Assembly: GCA_018266555.1 (NCBI GenBank)
Contig: JAFEAF010000017.1
Coordinates: 1-64,000 of the forward strand
DNA: 64,000 nt
Direction: 5' to 3'
Origin: Bacteroidota bacterium
GTDB lineage: Bacteria; Bacteroidota; Bacteroidia; Chitinophagales; Chitinophagaceae
Shown here piece after piece: positions 9,296 to 17,554 of this stretch; the stretch's first letter is position 1, and the number at the start of each line of letters is the position of its first letter. The notes below the pieces were generated by a model. It saw nothing but the letters and a program-made list of their open reading frames with translations, was not told where the DNA came from and did no database searches. The position numbers were made by a program, and so were the translations under genes.

Positions 9296-10258
9296 TTAAA
9301 TGCTGATTCGCTTTTTGGATTTATACCAATCCAAAGTTTTCTTTAACCCATCTTCTACGGAAACCGCAGGCTGGTACCCTAATAGTATTTCAGCTTTTGA
9401 AATATCGGCAAGACTGTCTCTTACATCTCCCAATCGCTCCGGGCCAAAAGTAGGTTGAACAGTAGCCGAAGCAAAAGCGGACAATAATTGAAACAATTTT
9501 ATAATTGAGGTTTGATGGCCGCAGGCAATATTATAAACCTGGTTTACTGCTTTTATATTTTGTGTAAACAATGAATGTATATTTGCCTGTACGGCATTGT
9601 CAACATAAGTGAAATCCCGGCTATAACTTCCATCACCATTGATTACTGGTGATTTATTTTCCAATAAACATGTAATAAAAATAGGAATCACCGCAGCATA
9701 AGGGCCTTGCGGACTTTGTTTAGGTCCGAAAATGTTGAAATATCTAAGTCCTATTGTTTCGATTCCAAAAAGGTCGGCATACACTTTTGCATAAAGCTCG
9801 TTTACATATTTGGTAACGGCATACGGAGAAAGCGGTTTACCTATTTTATCTTCAATTTTTGGCAACCCGGGATGATCGCCATAAGTGGAAGAACTGGCAG
9901 CATAAACTACACGTTTTATATTTTTATCCTTTGCTGCATTAAAAATATTCAATGTGCCGGTAATGTTCACCTCGTTGGTAGTAAGAGGATCTTTTATAGA
10001 CCGGGGAACAGATCCTAATGCGGCCTGGTGAGATATCGTGTCCATTCCATCGCAAGCAGCCAGGCAGGTTGTGTAATCACGAATATCCCCTTTGAGAAAC
10101 TGGAATTTTTGATCACTGTTGAATTCTTCAATATTTTCAATGGAACCTGTTGCGAGGTTATCCAGAACTCTGACCAATGAAATCCGTTTATCCTGCAATA
10201 AATTTGCTACGAGATTAGATCCTATAAATCCTGCTCCGCCTGTGACAAGAACTTTCAT
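9296..10258 (-). CDS. NAD-dependent UDP-hexose 4-epimerase, WbpP-like
   Basis: 320-residue extended SDR. Starts MKVLVTGGAGFIGSNLV; carries AASSSTYGDHPGLPK and SPYAVTKYVNELYA (Ser and Tyr-x3-Lys), then RYFNIFGPKQ. The DHPGLPK and SVPRSIKDP blocks match WbpP, a UDP-GlcNAc/UDP-GlcNAcA C4 epimerase, better than GalE. It probably supplies a GalNAc-type precursor for the polysaccharide. It lies 12 bp from the Wzc-like gene. Family sure; N-acetylated substrate inferred from similarity to WbpP. Confidence 0.85.
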   Translation of the reverse strand: MKVLVTGGAGFIGSNLVANLLQDKRISLVRVLDNLATGSIENIEEFNSDQKFQFLKGDIRDYTTCLAACDGMDTISHQAALGSVPRSIKDPLTTNEVNITGTLNIFNAAKDKNIKRVVYAASSSTYGDHPGLPKIEDKIGKPLSPYAVTKYVNELYAKVYADLFGIETIGLRYFNIFGPKQSPQGPYAAVIPIFITCLLENKSPVINGDGSYSRDFTYVDNAVQANIHSLFTQNIKAVNQVYNIACGHQTSIIKLFQLLSAFASATVQPTFGPERLGDVRDSLADISKAEILLGYQPAVSVEDGLKKTLDWYKSKKRISI

Positions 10259-10270
10259 TCTGTTATTGAT

Positions 10271-12709
10271 TTATTCGTCTTTAGAAGATCGCCTGAATAT
10301 CTTAGTAACATCAAGCTTGCTCAGGAACCTGCTGAATTTGCTTTCCTTCGGAGCTTCTTCATCATAATAACTTTTATAATTGTATCCGTAGCCGTATCCA
10401 TAACGACCATATCCGTAATAGCCATACCCGGGTTTTAATTTCACGTCATTGATAATTATGGAAATTTTAGGCAATTTGTTTTCTTTATGAAAATCATCAA
10501 TGAGCGCAATCTGTTTTTTAAAAGTATGCCTTTGACGAACGAGATACAAAGTACAATCAGCCAGTTTGCCTAATGTCATAGCATCACTTACCATTCCAAC
10601 CGGAGCAGTGTCAACAATTACTACGTCAAAATTTTTTTTCAGGTAATCAAACATTTCTAATACAGCCGGCTCCAAAAGCAGTTCTGCCGGATTAGGCGGA
10701 ACGGGGCCGCAAGGAAGTACAAATAAATTTTCGCTTTCCGGAACAGGGATAATTAGTTCAGCAAGATTTGATTTTTGTACAAGGAAATTTGTGATTCCTG
10801 CCCGTTTAGACATTTTGAGGCCTGAAAGGATCTTAGGTTTCCTGATGTCAAATTCCAGGATAATAGTCTTTTTCCCTGCCAATGCCATAACCGCACCCAG
10901 GTTTGTACAAATAAAAGATTTCCCTTCTCCACTAAATGAAGAGGTAACTAAAATTACCGATTTTTCAGCCTGGCCTAAGACGAATTGAAGGTTGGAACGA
11001 ATGATCCGGAACTGTTCCGCTACCATGCTTCTTGTTGATTTATTTACCACAAGAGAATTTCCAGCGAATGAATGCCCGATCTCGCCAAGAATAGGTGTAG
11101 GTGTGATTCTTTCTATATCATACCGGGTAGTGATTTTATCATTCAATACTTCATTCAGAAAAATGAATACAACTGGAATGGCTAACCCAATCAGGATGGC
11201 AAAAACCTGGATGGCTTTCCGGTTAGGTTTGATTGGAGTGGTAGAAACAGTTGCTTTTTCAATCACCTGGCTGTTGGAAACATTTGAAGCTTTTGAAATA
11301 GCTGTTTCTTCTCTCTTTGTTTGCAAAATTTTATATAAATCCTGCTTGCCTTCTACCAGTTTTAAAATTTCGAGATATTGTTGTGATTTCAACGGTAATG
11401 CCCTAAGCTCTGTTTCAGCATCTCGTTTTTTTTGGTTCAGATCACCAATAGCTTTAGTGAGTGTGGCCTTTATATTTTTTAAGCTTTCTAAAATACTGAG
11501 CTTGAGTTTTTCGATTAGCGCAGTCAACTCTTTCACAGAGGGGTTTTGGGGCGGAATATTAGCATTTATCAGGTTTTGCCTGTCTATTTGAGCTTTATTA
11601 TACGCTTCTATGTACCCGTTCAATACTATATCATTTAGCCCTAATGATGAAGGTACCGGGTTGTTTATAGACAAGGATGAGGGTACAATTATTTTATTGT
11701 ATGTGTTTTTTTTATCCCGTAGATAAGTATCTACATAGTCAGCAATGTTCATTTGAAATTCCTGTTCACCAAGTTGTTTATCGGTTTCACCAAATTTTTG
11801 AAAATAATCAGCGGCCTGTGCCTGAAGGTCTATTACATCATGATTCATCTGGTATGTCAACTTGATCTTTTGAATACTGTCAAGATCATGACCCAAAGAA
11901 TCCAGCCGGTCATTTATAAATGCAAGTGTTTGTTCATCTGTCTGATTCTTATCTTCTATAGTTTTTATTTTGTATTCTTCCATCAATTGATTAATCACAT
12001 CGGCACACATTTTTGAATTAGTGCCCTGGATGGCAATGCTTATTATTCCGGCACCTGATGTTTTGGGATTTACCTGGAGATTACTTACTAAAGATGCAGC
12101 AACGTTTTCAGTCGGTTGCCAGGTGACACTATAATCATGACTAATCACACCAAAAGGGTTTCGCTCCAGGCTGAAGACACCTTTACTGTTTTGAAACCGC
12201 TCTCCGAATGTGAAGGTACTATCTCCGTTATTAACGTGAAATTGATTGTTATTTATAAACTTTATGTCAATGGAAAATGAGTTGGAAGAATCTGCCAGAT
12301 TAAAAATCTGAAGACGAAAAGGTCCCTGATTATAAAAATTTTCACTTTTTTTAATTCTTCCAACTCCATAATAACTTATCTCGAGGCCTAAATCTTTAAC
12401 TACTCTTTCCATCAAAGGCTTTGATTTAAGCACCTCCATTTCATTTTGAATATTCAGGTTTTTGTTATCACCAAATAAGTTCTCAAATTTATCATTAGAA
12501 CTTCCTCCTTTTTGCTGGTCATTTTTAATGAGTAGTGTACCAGATGAACTGTAAATACGGGTAGCATATCTCAGATATCCGTAAGCAGCAAACAGCATCA
12601 GGGCTATTGTCAAAATAAAAAACGGTAAAAACCGGACGTATTTGAAAAAAAGATCCCTGATACTCAGGTTACCAAGTTCACTCCTGTTAAAATTAAATTG
12701 ATCCTCCAC
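10271..12709 (-). CDS. Polysaccharide co-polymerase / BY-type tyrosine autokinase (Wzc-like)
   Basis: 812-residue inner-membrane protein controlling chain length and export. The Wzz domain starts after a transmembrane helix near residues 30-48. A long periplasmic, partly coiled part follows, with a second helix near residue 510 and then a cytoplasmic kinase: Walker A SSFSGEGKSF, Walker A' LEFDIRKPK, Walker B VVIVDTAP. The tail has a Tyr/Gly cluster (about ten Tyr from GYGYYGYGRYG onward), the autophosphorylation cluster of this family. It lies between the Wza-like gene and the epimerase and probably works with the Wza-like lipoprotein. Confidence 0.93.
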   Translation of the reverse strand: MEDQFNFNRSELGNLSIRDLFFKYVRFLPFFILTIALMLFAAYGYLRYATRIYSSSGTLLIKNDQQKGGSSNDKFENLFGDNKNLNIQNEMEVLKSKPLMERVVKDLGLEISYYGVGRIKKSENFYNQGPFRLQIFNLADSSNSFSIDIKFINNNQFHVNNGDSTFTFGERFQNSKGVFSLERNPFGVISHDYSVTWQPTENVAASLVSNLQVNPKTSGAGIISIAIQGTNSKMCADVINQLMEEYKIKTIEDKNQTDEQTLAFINDRLDSLGHDLDSIQKIKLTYQMNHDVIDLQAQAADYFQKFGETDKQLGEQEFQMNIADYVDTYLRDKKNTYNKIIVPSSLSINNPVPSSLGLNDIVLNGYIEAYNKAQIDRQNLINANIPPQNPSVKELTALIEKLKLSILESLKNIKATLTKAIGDLNQKKRDAETELRALPLKSQQYLEILKLVEGKQDLYKILQTKREETAISKASNVSNSQVIEKATVSTTPIKPNRKAIQVFAILIGLAIPVVFIFLNEVLNDKITTRYDIERITPTPILGEIGHSFAGNSLVVNKSTRSMVAEQFRIIRSNLQFVLGQAEKSVILVTSSFSGEGKSFICTNLGAVMALAGKKTIILEFDIRKPKILSGLKMSKRAGITNFLVQKSNLAELIIPVPESENLFVLPCGPVPPNPAELLLEPAVLEMFDYLKKNFDVVIVDTAPVGMVSDAMTLGKLADCTLYLVRQRHTFKKQIALIDDFHKENKLPKISIIINDVKLKPGYGYYGYGRYGYGYGYNYKSYYDEEAPKESKFSRFLSKLDVTKIFRRSSKDE

Positions 12710-12749
12710 AGAATTATACTATTTGAATTAAATCTTTGAAATATACTCT

Positions 12750-13565
12750 TTATTTGAAAATATTATACAGAAAAGCTGATGCCGTAATAATACTTAATGC
12801 AAGGCTGATGCGCTGTGTCACGATGGTCTGATCCACCATTTTGCTTTTTTGTTTTGTGGGGTAAACTATTACCAAATCATTTTGCATTAAATTGTAGTAC
12901 GGTGAATCGAACAAATTTTTTGATGAAAGATCAATAGTGCCTATTTCAATTTTTCCATTAATTTCCCTGACTACTTTTACATCGTTCTTTTTTCCATAGT
13001 CCGTAATGCCACCGGCAAGCCCAATAGCTTCCAGTATTGTTAATCGTTCCCCGGAAACATTTACTTCACCTTCATGACCTACCTGGCCCAATACATTTAC
13101 TTTATAATTTAAAAACCTTATAATAACCGATGGATTGATGAGTACTGTATCTTTTTCATTGATCTTTTTCTTAATAAGATCTGCCAATTGAATTTTAGAT
13201 AACCCTTCTACATGCAATGTTCCTAATCTCGGGTATTCTATATCACCATTGACATCTACTAAAAAACCGCTGGAATTGCCGCTTGTAGCCCCAGCGCTGC
13301 TTTGCCCTGCTGAACCCGTAGCTCCGGAAGAATTCATGGCCAGAAGATTATAATATGTATCAGAAATCTGTGGCATTGTACTGGCACTATATACCTGTAT
13401 GGAAAGAAGGTCATTTTTTTGGATATGCAGTTCCGGAAATGGGGTGTTAATCAAACTGCTTGTATCTCCAACATTTTCGAGATAGGTGGGAGTTTTTTGC
13501 CGAACGGCACAGGAGATCATGATTGCAGAAAAAGTAAATAAAACAAATAACCTGATAAGTTTCAT
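12750..13565 (-). CDS. Polysaccharide export outer-membrane lipoprotein (Wza-like)
   Basis: 271 residues from ATG 13565. The open frame runs further upstream, but only this start gives a signal peptide with lipobox (SAIMISC, Cys19). It contains a polysaccharide-export (Poly_export) domain, FPELHIQKNDLLSIQVY, and a SLBB-type segment, YKVNVLGQVGHEGEVNVSG, ending in a hydrophobic C-terminal helix. Role: outer-membrane/periplasmic channel passing the polysaccharide, paired with the Wzc-like protein encoded 40 bp downstream. Smaller than E. coli Wza (about 380), as usual in Bacteroidota. Confidence 0.92.
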   Translation of the reverse strand: MKLIRLFVLFTFSAIMISCAVRQKTPTYLENVGDTSSLINTPFPELHIQKNDLLSIQVYSASTMPQISDTYYNLLAMNSSGATGSAGQSSAGATSGNSSGFLVDVNGDIEYPRLGTLHVEGLSKIQLADLIKKKINEKDTVLINPSVIIRFLNYKVNVLGQVGHEGEVNVSGERLTILEAIGLAGGITDYGKKNDVKVVREINGKIEIGTIDLSSKNLFDSPYYNLMQNDLVIVYPTKQKSKMVDQTIVTQRISLALSIITASAFLYNIFK

Positions 13566-13617
13566 GAAGATTTTTATTTTAATATATAACAAGGTGGTGC
13601 AAAAATAAGATTTGCAT

Positions 13618-14118
13618 CTATTTGGAATGTACCGAAGATAACTTAGTTCTTTCAATATAAGCCACCAAAATGTAGCCAAGACTGTCAATAGCCACTTTCA
13701 CCATTTTACGGTTAATATCCAATACACTCCCTTCCTGATCCATCAAAGGTCCACCGGTAATAACCACCCGCTGATGTTGCTGAAATTCCATTGGCCTTAC
13801 TTCAACATTCTCATACTCATTCAGGAATCGCTTTACGGCATTGATTTCTTTCTCCCGGATCACGGCTGGCTTTCCTTCCCAATACACAAAATTGATCACA
13901 CCATTAGTCATACGAACTTTCGTTTTGTCGCCATTATTTACTTTTACAAAAACATAAGATTTGAAAAGCGGTTCTTCCACAATTTTTATCCTATCACTCC
14001 ACTTTCTTCGCACTTTATTCAATGGGCAATAGCTTTCTACACCATTTTCTTTTAGTAAATGATCCACCTTTTTTTCCCAACGGGGCTTAGTATATATTGC
14101 CATCCATTTTTGAGACAA
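13618..14118 (-). CDS. NusG-family transcription antiterminator (UpxY/RfaH-like)
   Basis: 166 residues. The N-terminal NusG (NGN) domain has KWMAIYTKPRWEKKV, YCPLNKVRRKWSDR and LFKSYVFVKV; the C-terminal part has a KOW-like segment around RVVITGGPLMDQEGSV. In Bacteroidota such paralogues are the first gene of capsule/exopolysaccharide operons and let RNA polymerase read through the long transcript. That fits here: it is the first gene after the promoter at 14235-14265, 52 bp before the Wza-like gene. Confidence 0.92.
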   Translation of the reverse strand: MSQKWMAIYTKPRWEKKVDHLLKENGVESYCPLNKVRRKWSDRIKIVEEPLFKSYVFVKVNNGDKTKVRMTNGVINFVYWEGKPAVIREKEINAVKRFLNEYENVEVRPMEFQQHQRVVITGGPLMDQEGSVLDINRKMVKVAIDSLGYILVAYIERTKLSSVHSK

Positions 14119-14234
14119 CGGAATTTTTTTGACGGCTTCGCCATCTCAGTCACATACTATGTTTTTAATATGACCGATTACTACACCTATTATAAATTGA
14201 GAGAATAAAAACTTAGAAATGCTTTTATTCGGTT

Positions 14235-14265
14235 GCAAATATAAGTGTAAGAATGGGAGTGGCAA
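14235..14265 (-). promoter_or_regulatory. Bacteroidota-type promoter of the exopolysaccharide operon, with about 110-nt leader
   Basis: On the minus strand TTG (14263-14265), a 19-bp spacer, then TATATTTGC (14235-14243), which matches TAnnTTTGC fully. The start point should be near 14228, leaving a leader of about 110 nt before the antiterminator gene at 14118. The leader is a natural target for the NusG-like protein. Confidence 0.65.
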
Positions 14266-14314
14266 GAGGTTAAAATACGCAGATTTTGAAGGAATTGTCC
14301 CCAAGAGTTAATAA

Positions 14315-14896
14315 CTAATCTATAACAAAGACTGTTTCATTTTCTAACTTGTATTTTTTGCCTGTCTCGGGGCATATAGCCATCTTGCTATTATTAAAAT
14401 TTAAAGTAAGCCCGGCCTTGCTAACCCAACCTTTTTGCCGGGATGGATTACCCATCATCAAAGCAAATGCAGGAACATTTTTGGTGACTACTGCTCCTGC
14501 ACCAATCAGTGCATAAGCGCCTATTTCCACTCCGCAAATTATAGTAGCATTGGCACCTATGGTAGCACCTATACGTATCAAAGTTTTTTTGTACTCGCTT
14601 TTTCTTTCTATAAAACTTCTTGGATTGATAACATTTGTAAAAACCATAGACGGCCCAAGAAATACTCCGTCTTCAATCACCACTCCGTTATAAACAGATA
14701 CATTATTCTGAATCTTAACACCATTTCCAATGATTGTATTATTATCAATAAACACATTTTGCCCGATATTACAATTTTCCCCGATGCGACAAGTGGGCAT
14801 CAAATGGCAGAAATGCCAGATTTTAGTTCCGGCTCCTATATGTGCACCGGCATCAACTATTGAACTGGGATGAATAAAAAATTGTTCGTTTTCCAT
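14315..14896 (-). CDS. wbpD: UDP-2-acetamido-3-amino-2,3-dideoxyglucuronate N-acetyltransferase (WbpD/WlbB type)
   Basis: 193-residue left-handed beta-helix acyltransferase. It has hexapeptide repeats from about residue 10 to 140 and the signature KIQNNVSVYNGVVIEDGVF, PSMVFTNVINPRSFIERKSE and GAGAVVTKNVP seen in WbpD/WlbB. It acetylates the 3-amino group made by WbpB/WbpE. Two in-frame starts: ATG 14914 and ATG 14896. The second fits the family N-terminus, although its GGAGG lies only 1 nt upstream, so the start is uncertain. It lies upstream of the main operon promoter and divergent from the acyltransferase gene. Confidence 0.85.
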   Translation of the reverse strand: MENEQFFIHPSSIVDAGAHIGAGTKIWHFCHLMPTCRIGENCNIGQNVFIDNNTIIGNGVKIQNNVSVYNGVVIEDGVFLGPSMVFTNVINPRSFIERKSEYKKTLIRIGATIGANATIICGVEIGAYALIGAGAVVTKNVPAFALMMGNPSRQKGWVSKAGLTLNFNNSKMAICPETGKKYKLENETVFVID

Positions 14897-14963
14897 ACCT
14901 CCAAAATAAATCATTTAGTGCTTACCAACCCAATTTCATATATTTAATCATAAAATAACTGCT

Positions 14964-16136
14964 TTGAAAGAACGGTTTTATTCACTGGACGTTTTCCGGG
15001 GAGCAACTGTTTGCCTGATGATTTTGGTTAATAATCCAGGCTCGTGGGCTCACATTTACCCGCCATTAGATCATGCACCCTGGCACGGGCTTACTCCAAC
15101 CGACCTTGTATTTCCATTTTTTCTTTTTGCCGTAGGCAACGCTTTATCTTTTGTGATGCCGAGATTGCAAGCCGGTGGTGATGGGGTTTTCTGGAAAAAA
15201 GTTATTAAAAGATCACTGCTCATTTATTTTATTGGTCTGTTTCTTACCTGGTGGCCTTTCTTTTTATGGAAAGGGGATCATTTAGTTTTCCGGCATTGGG
15301 TAGATCCGGAAAATCCTCAAAATGGAGTCAGGATCCTGGGCGTGTTGGCAAGAATTGCTATTGCCTATTTTTTTGCTTCCATTCTTATTTATTACCTGAA
15401 ACCACGGAAAGTTTTTTTAGTCGGTCTGCTGATTCTTTTATTGTACTGGACTCTTTGTTATTTATTGGGTGATCCCAATGATCCATATAGCATGACCGGT
15501 TGGTTTGGGAACAAAGTAGATAAAGCAATCCTTCACATTCCGCACATGTACAAAGGTGAAGGTATCCCTTTTGATCCCGAAGGAATCATGAGTACTATGG
15601 GCCCGATTGTACAGGTAATCTTTGGCTATCTTATTGGAGATTATATTCAAAAGAAAGGAAAGAATTTTGAAATGATTTCAGGTTTGTTTGTAGCGGGAAC
15701 GGTTATGTTGCTGACCGGGTTTTGCTGGGATATGGTTTTCCCGATCAATAAAAAAATCTGGACAAGTTCTTATGTAGTTTATACCACAGGTCTTGCTACC
15801 ATTATTATTGCCACAATGATCTATATGATCGAAATTAAAAATGTAAAAGTGTGGTTGAGTAAATTTTTTGATGTGTTTGGGAAAAATGCCTTGTTTGTTT
15901 TTGCACTCAGCGCTTTTCTTCCGAAAATTTTATGGCTAATAAGAATTCCACATGGAGTAGATCAATCAGGTAAACCTGTTTATATAGATCCCTGGCACTG
16001 GTTTTATATAAATATATGCGCTAAAATACCCGGTGATCCGAGAATCGGTTCCCTCGCATTCGCCATCAGCTTCATTATCTTCATGTGGGCTATTTGTTAT
16101 TGGATGGATAAGAAGAAAATTTATATAAAAGTTTAA
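14964..16136 (+). CDS. Multi-pass membrane acyltransferase, heparan-alpha-glucosaminide N-acetyltransferase-like (DUF5009)
   Basis: 390 residues with about ten hydrophobic segments. It opens with RFYSLDVFRGATVCLMILVN and HAPWHGLTPTDLVFPFFLF, the signature of the HGSNAT/DUF1624/DUF5009 family; the HxxWxGLTPxDLVFPFF block holds its conserved His. The first codon is TTG at 14964, since no ATG precedes the conserved start. The family is thought to transfer acetyl groups to amino sugars across a membrane, but bacterial members are barely characterised. The gene is divergent from wbpD with a 67-bp gap, so a link to the polysaccharide locus is possible but unproven. Confidence 0.8.
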   Translation: MKERFYSLDVFRGATVCLMILVNNPGSWAHIYPPLDHAPWHGLTPTDLVFPFFLFAVGNALSFVMPRLQAGGDGVFWKKVIKRSLLIYFIGLFLTWWPFFLWKGDHLVFRHWVDPENPQNGVRILGVLARIAIAYFFASILIYYLKPRKVFLVGLLILLLYWTLCYLLGDPNDPYSMTGWFGNKVDKAILHIPHMYKGEGIPFDPEGIMSTMGPIVQVIFGYLIGDYIQKKGKNFEMISGLFVAGTVMLLTGFCWDMVFPINKKIWTSSYVVYTTGLATIIIATMIYMIEIKNVKVWLSKFFDVFGKNALFVFALSAFLPKILWLIRIPHGVDQSGKPVYIDPWHWFYINICAKIPGDPRIGSLAFAISFIIFMWAICYWMDKKKIYIKV

Positions 16137-16173
16137 GGCGTCAACTTTTCAACTCATCATTCTTTATTTATTG

Positions 16174-16245
16174 CGGTTCGTACGGGAATCGAACCCGTAG
16201 CTTCAGATCGACAATCTGAGATGTTAGCCATTACACCAACGAACC
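16174..16245 (-). tRNA. tRNA-Asp (GTC)
   Basis: Folds on the minus strand: acceptor GGTTCGT/ACGAACC, D arm, anticodon stem TCAGA/TCTGA with loop TTGTCGA (anticodon GTC), T arm ACGGG-TTCGATT-CCCGT, discriminator G73 as expected for Asp. No CCA is encoded, so it must be added by tRNA nucleotidyltransferase. It follows tRNA-Glu by 3 nt. Confidence 0.95.
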
Positions 16246-16248
16246 GTG

Positions 16249-16321
16249 TAGCCTGTACGGGATTTGAACCCATGTTTCAAGAATGAAAATCTTGCGTCCT
16301 CGCCACTTAGACGAACAGGCC
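16249..16321 (-). tRNA. tRNA-Glu (TTC)
   Basis: Folds on the minus strand: acceptor GGCCTGT/ACAGGCT with one G-T pair, anticodon stem CAAGA/TCTTG with loop TTTTCAT (anticodon TTC), T arm ATGGG-TTCAAAT-CCCGT, A73. CCA is not encoded. It is transcribed just ahead of tRNA-Asp. Confidence 0.95.
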
Positions 16322-16323
16322 TG

Positions 16324-16357
16324 ATGCAGCGACGATGTTCAATACACGCCGCTGCAT
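16324..16357. other. Stem-loop next to the tRNA pair
   Basis: ATGCAGCG at 16324-16331 pairs perfectly with CGCTGCAT at 16350-16357 across an 18-nt loop. It has no T tract. It lies between the 48-residue open frame and tRNA-Glu and could be a processing or pausing signal in a shared minus-strand transcript. Confidence 0.4.
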
Positions 16358-16360
16358 AAT

Positions 16361-16507
16361 TTACCTCAACTGAAATTCAGCCGGGTGTTGTACCCGGGTT
16401 TTTGTTTTCAGATCAGTGTTTACAATTCTTCTGTTTCTTTTATTCAAAACATCTTTAACCAAACCAGCTCCGATCATTATTGCCCAGACAATCAAAACCA
16501 ATTTCAT
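16361..16507 (-). CDS. Small membrane peptide, 48 residues, function unknown
   Basis: Minus strand ATG 16507 to TAA 16361. A perfect AGGAGGT lies 6 nt before the start, which is rare in this window and supports real translation. The N-terminus MKLVLIVWAIMIGAGLV is one hydrophobic helix, followed by a basic stretch (KDVLNKRNRR) and a polar tail. It looks like a single-pass inner-membrane micropeptide with the tail in the cytoplasm. It is 39 bp upstream of tRNA-Glu and may share its transcript. No family recognised. Confidence 0.6.
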   Translation of the reverse strand: MKLVLIVWAIMIGAGLVKDVLNKRNRRIVNTDLKTKTRVQHPAEFQLR

Positions 16508-16540
16508 GTTTTACCTCCTTTTATTATCAATTGCCAGGTA

Positions 16541-16571
16541 AACAAAAACCCGGTCGTTAATTACGGCCGGG
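16541..16571 (-). terminator. Rho-independent terminator
   Basis: On the minus strand a CCCGGCCG / CGACCGGG stem (8 bp, one G-T) with a 7-nt loop is followed by TTTTTGTTT. It ends whatever is transcribed from the 54-residue open frame upstream. Confidence 0.75.
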
Positions 16572-16597
16572 CTTACCATTCTGATTAATTCAAAAGA

Positions 16598-16762
16598 TCA
16601 GGTCTGGCTATGATCCGGTCGTTTATGGATACAATCTTGCTCAACTATGTTGCAGTCAGCGCTTCGATCCTCATGGGTATAGTGCTGCCAACTGCCTGGA
16701 AGATTGCTTCCATTCAATGTTCTAAATCGTAAATATTTCATTTGTTCCATCATTATATTCAT
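16598..16762 (-). CDS. Possible small protein, 54 residues
   Basis: Open frame from ATG 16762 to TGA 16598, directly followed by a terminator. The product is polar (MNIMMEQMKYLRFRTL at the start, several His/Asp and two Cys later) with no hydrophobic segment and no strong ribosome-binding site. The placement between two terminators suggests an independent short transcript; it could equally be an RNA gene. No family recognised. Confidence 0.35.
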   Translation of the reverse strand: MNIMMEQMKYLRFRTLNGSNLPGSWQHYTHEDRSADCNIVEQDCIHKRPDHSQT

Positions 16763-16810
16763 TCTTGTTACAGATGCACTACTTTAAAAATTTCATATAC
16801 TTAATATTCA

Positions 16811-16845
16811 CAAAACAAAAAACCCCGACAATTACAGCCGGGGTT
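16811..16845 (-). terminator. Rho-independent terminator
   Basis: AACCCCG (16821-16827) pairs with CGGGGTT (16839-16845). On the minus strand the stem is followed by TTTTTTGTTTTG. On the plus strand the far side is AT-rich but without a clean T tract. It resembles the terminator at 16541-16571, sharing a GTAATT loop. Confidence 0.75.
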
Positions 16846-16871
16846 ATATTATATAAAAAAATTTCGGTTGC

Positions 16872-16964
16872 TTACTCTTTTACATAACATGCCCCGCAGG
16901 CCGCATCCTCAGCATTTTGGCTGATCCGGTCCATAATTGTTATGTATACATCTGTGCGAAGCAT
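16872..16964 (-). CDS. Possible micropeptide, 30 residues, or small RNA
   Basis: ATG 16964 to TAA 16872. The predicted peptide ends EDAACGACYVKE with two Cys. It lies inside a short unit bounded by a plausible minus-strand promoter (16984-17015) and the terminator at 16811-16845, so a transcript of about 165 nt is expected. Whether it is translated is open; a shorter start inside gives 20 residues. Confidence 0.3.
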   Translation of the reverse strand: MLRTDVYITIMDRISQNAEDAACGACYVKE

Positions 16965-16983
16965 CTCATTTATTTTGCGGATG

Positions 16984-17015
16984 CAAAGATGGAATTATTT
17001 TTTGGTTGTAGCCAA
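16984..17015 (-). promoter_or_regulatory. Candidate Bacteroidota-type promoter for a short minus-strand transcript
   Basis: On the minus strand TTG (17013-17015), 21 bp, then CATCTTTG (16984-16991), 7 of 8 to TAnnTTTG. It points toward the 30-residue open frame and the terminator at 16811-16845. Confidence 0.4.
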
Positions 17016-17098
17016 TTTTTATTAAGAAAATTTTTAGAAAATCATTTTATGCATAAAAAGCCGCTGCAACATCTTTTGTATGTCTCAAACAAAAACAC

Positions 17099-17554
17099 AT
17101 GAAAAGAACATTTATTGCTGCCTCTATTTTTTTAATAACTTGTATGGCTATCAATGCAAAAGTATTTTCCTCCGACCTCTCTTATCCGACTGACTCTTCC
17201 TTTTACGGGAAAAAATGGTATGTGACAATGATTCATTTACCCGTGGGGAATGACCTACCTTCTTTTAAAACGGATACAGTAATTGGGAAAACTACTTTTA
17301 TTATATTCAATAACCTGAAAAAAAGTGTAGGGGGAAGTGGAGGTTGTAACAGTTTTGGCGGAAACTTATCCGTAAAAGGTAACAACATACAATTTTCTCA
17401 AATGATCTCTACGCAGATGTACTGCGAGGGGATACAGGAAACAGAGAATGATTTTTTCAGGGCTCTTTTAAAAGCAAATCGGTTTGAATTGAAAAACAAG
17501 AAACTGCTGCTGTACGATGATAGGATGTTGTTGCTGGTGTTGGAATCAAAATAA
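17099..17554 (+). CDS. META domain protein, exported (HslJ-like)
   Basis: 151 residues with an N-terminal signal segment (MKRTFIAASIFLITC and AINA). The META domain covers about residues 35-150: KWYVTMI at its start, GSGGCNSFGGNL for the conserved Gly-Cys-Asn turn, and QMYCEG with the second Cys. E. coli HslJ of this family is linked to heat-shock and novobiocin resistance; the molecular function is unknown. It converges on the radical SAM gene with a 9-bp overlap of ends. Confidence 0.82.
   Translation: MKRTFIAASIFLITCMAINAKVFSSDLSYPTDSSFYGKKWYVTMIHLPVGNDLPSFKTDTVIGKTTFIIFNNLKKSVGGSGGCNSFGGNLSVKGNNIQFSQMISTQMYCEGIQETENDFFRALLKANRFELKNKKLLLYDDRMLLLVLESK

Noticed and set aside
10370..10440. 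Repetitive stretch that looks like a DNA repeat
   Set aside because: It encodes the Tyr/Gly-rich tail of the tyrosine kinase, a normal feature of the family.
10992..11591. 199-codon plus-strand frame
   Set aside because: Antisense inside the Wzc-like gene, with no recognisable motif or promoter.
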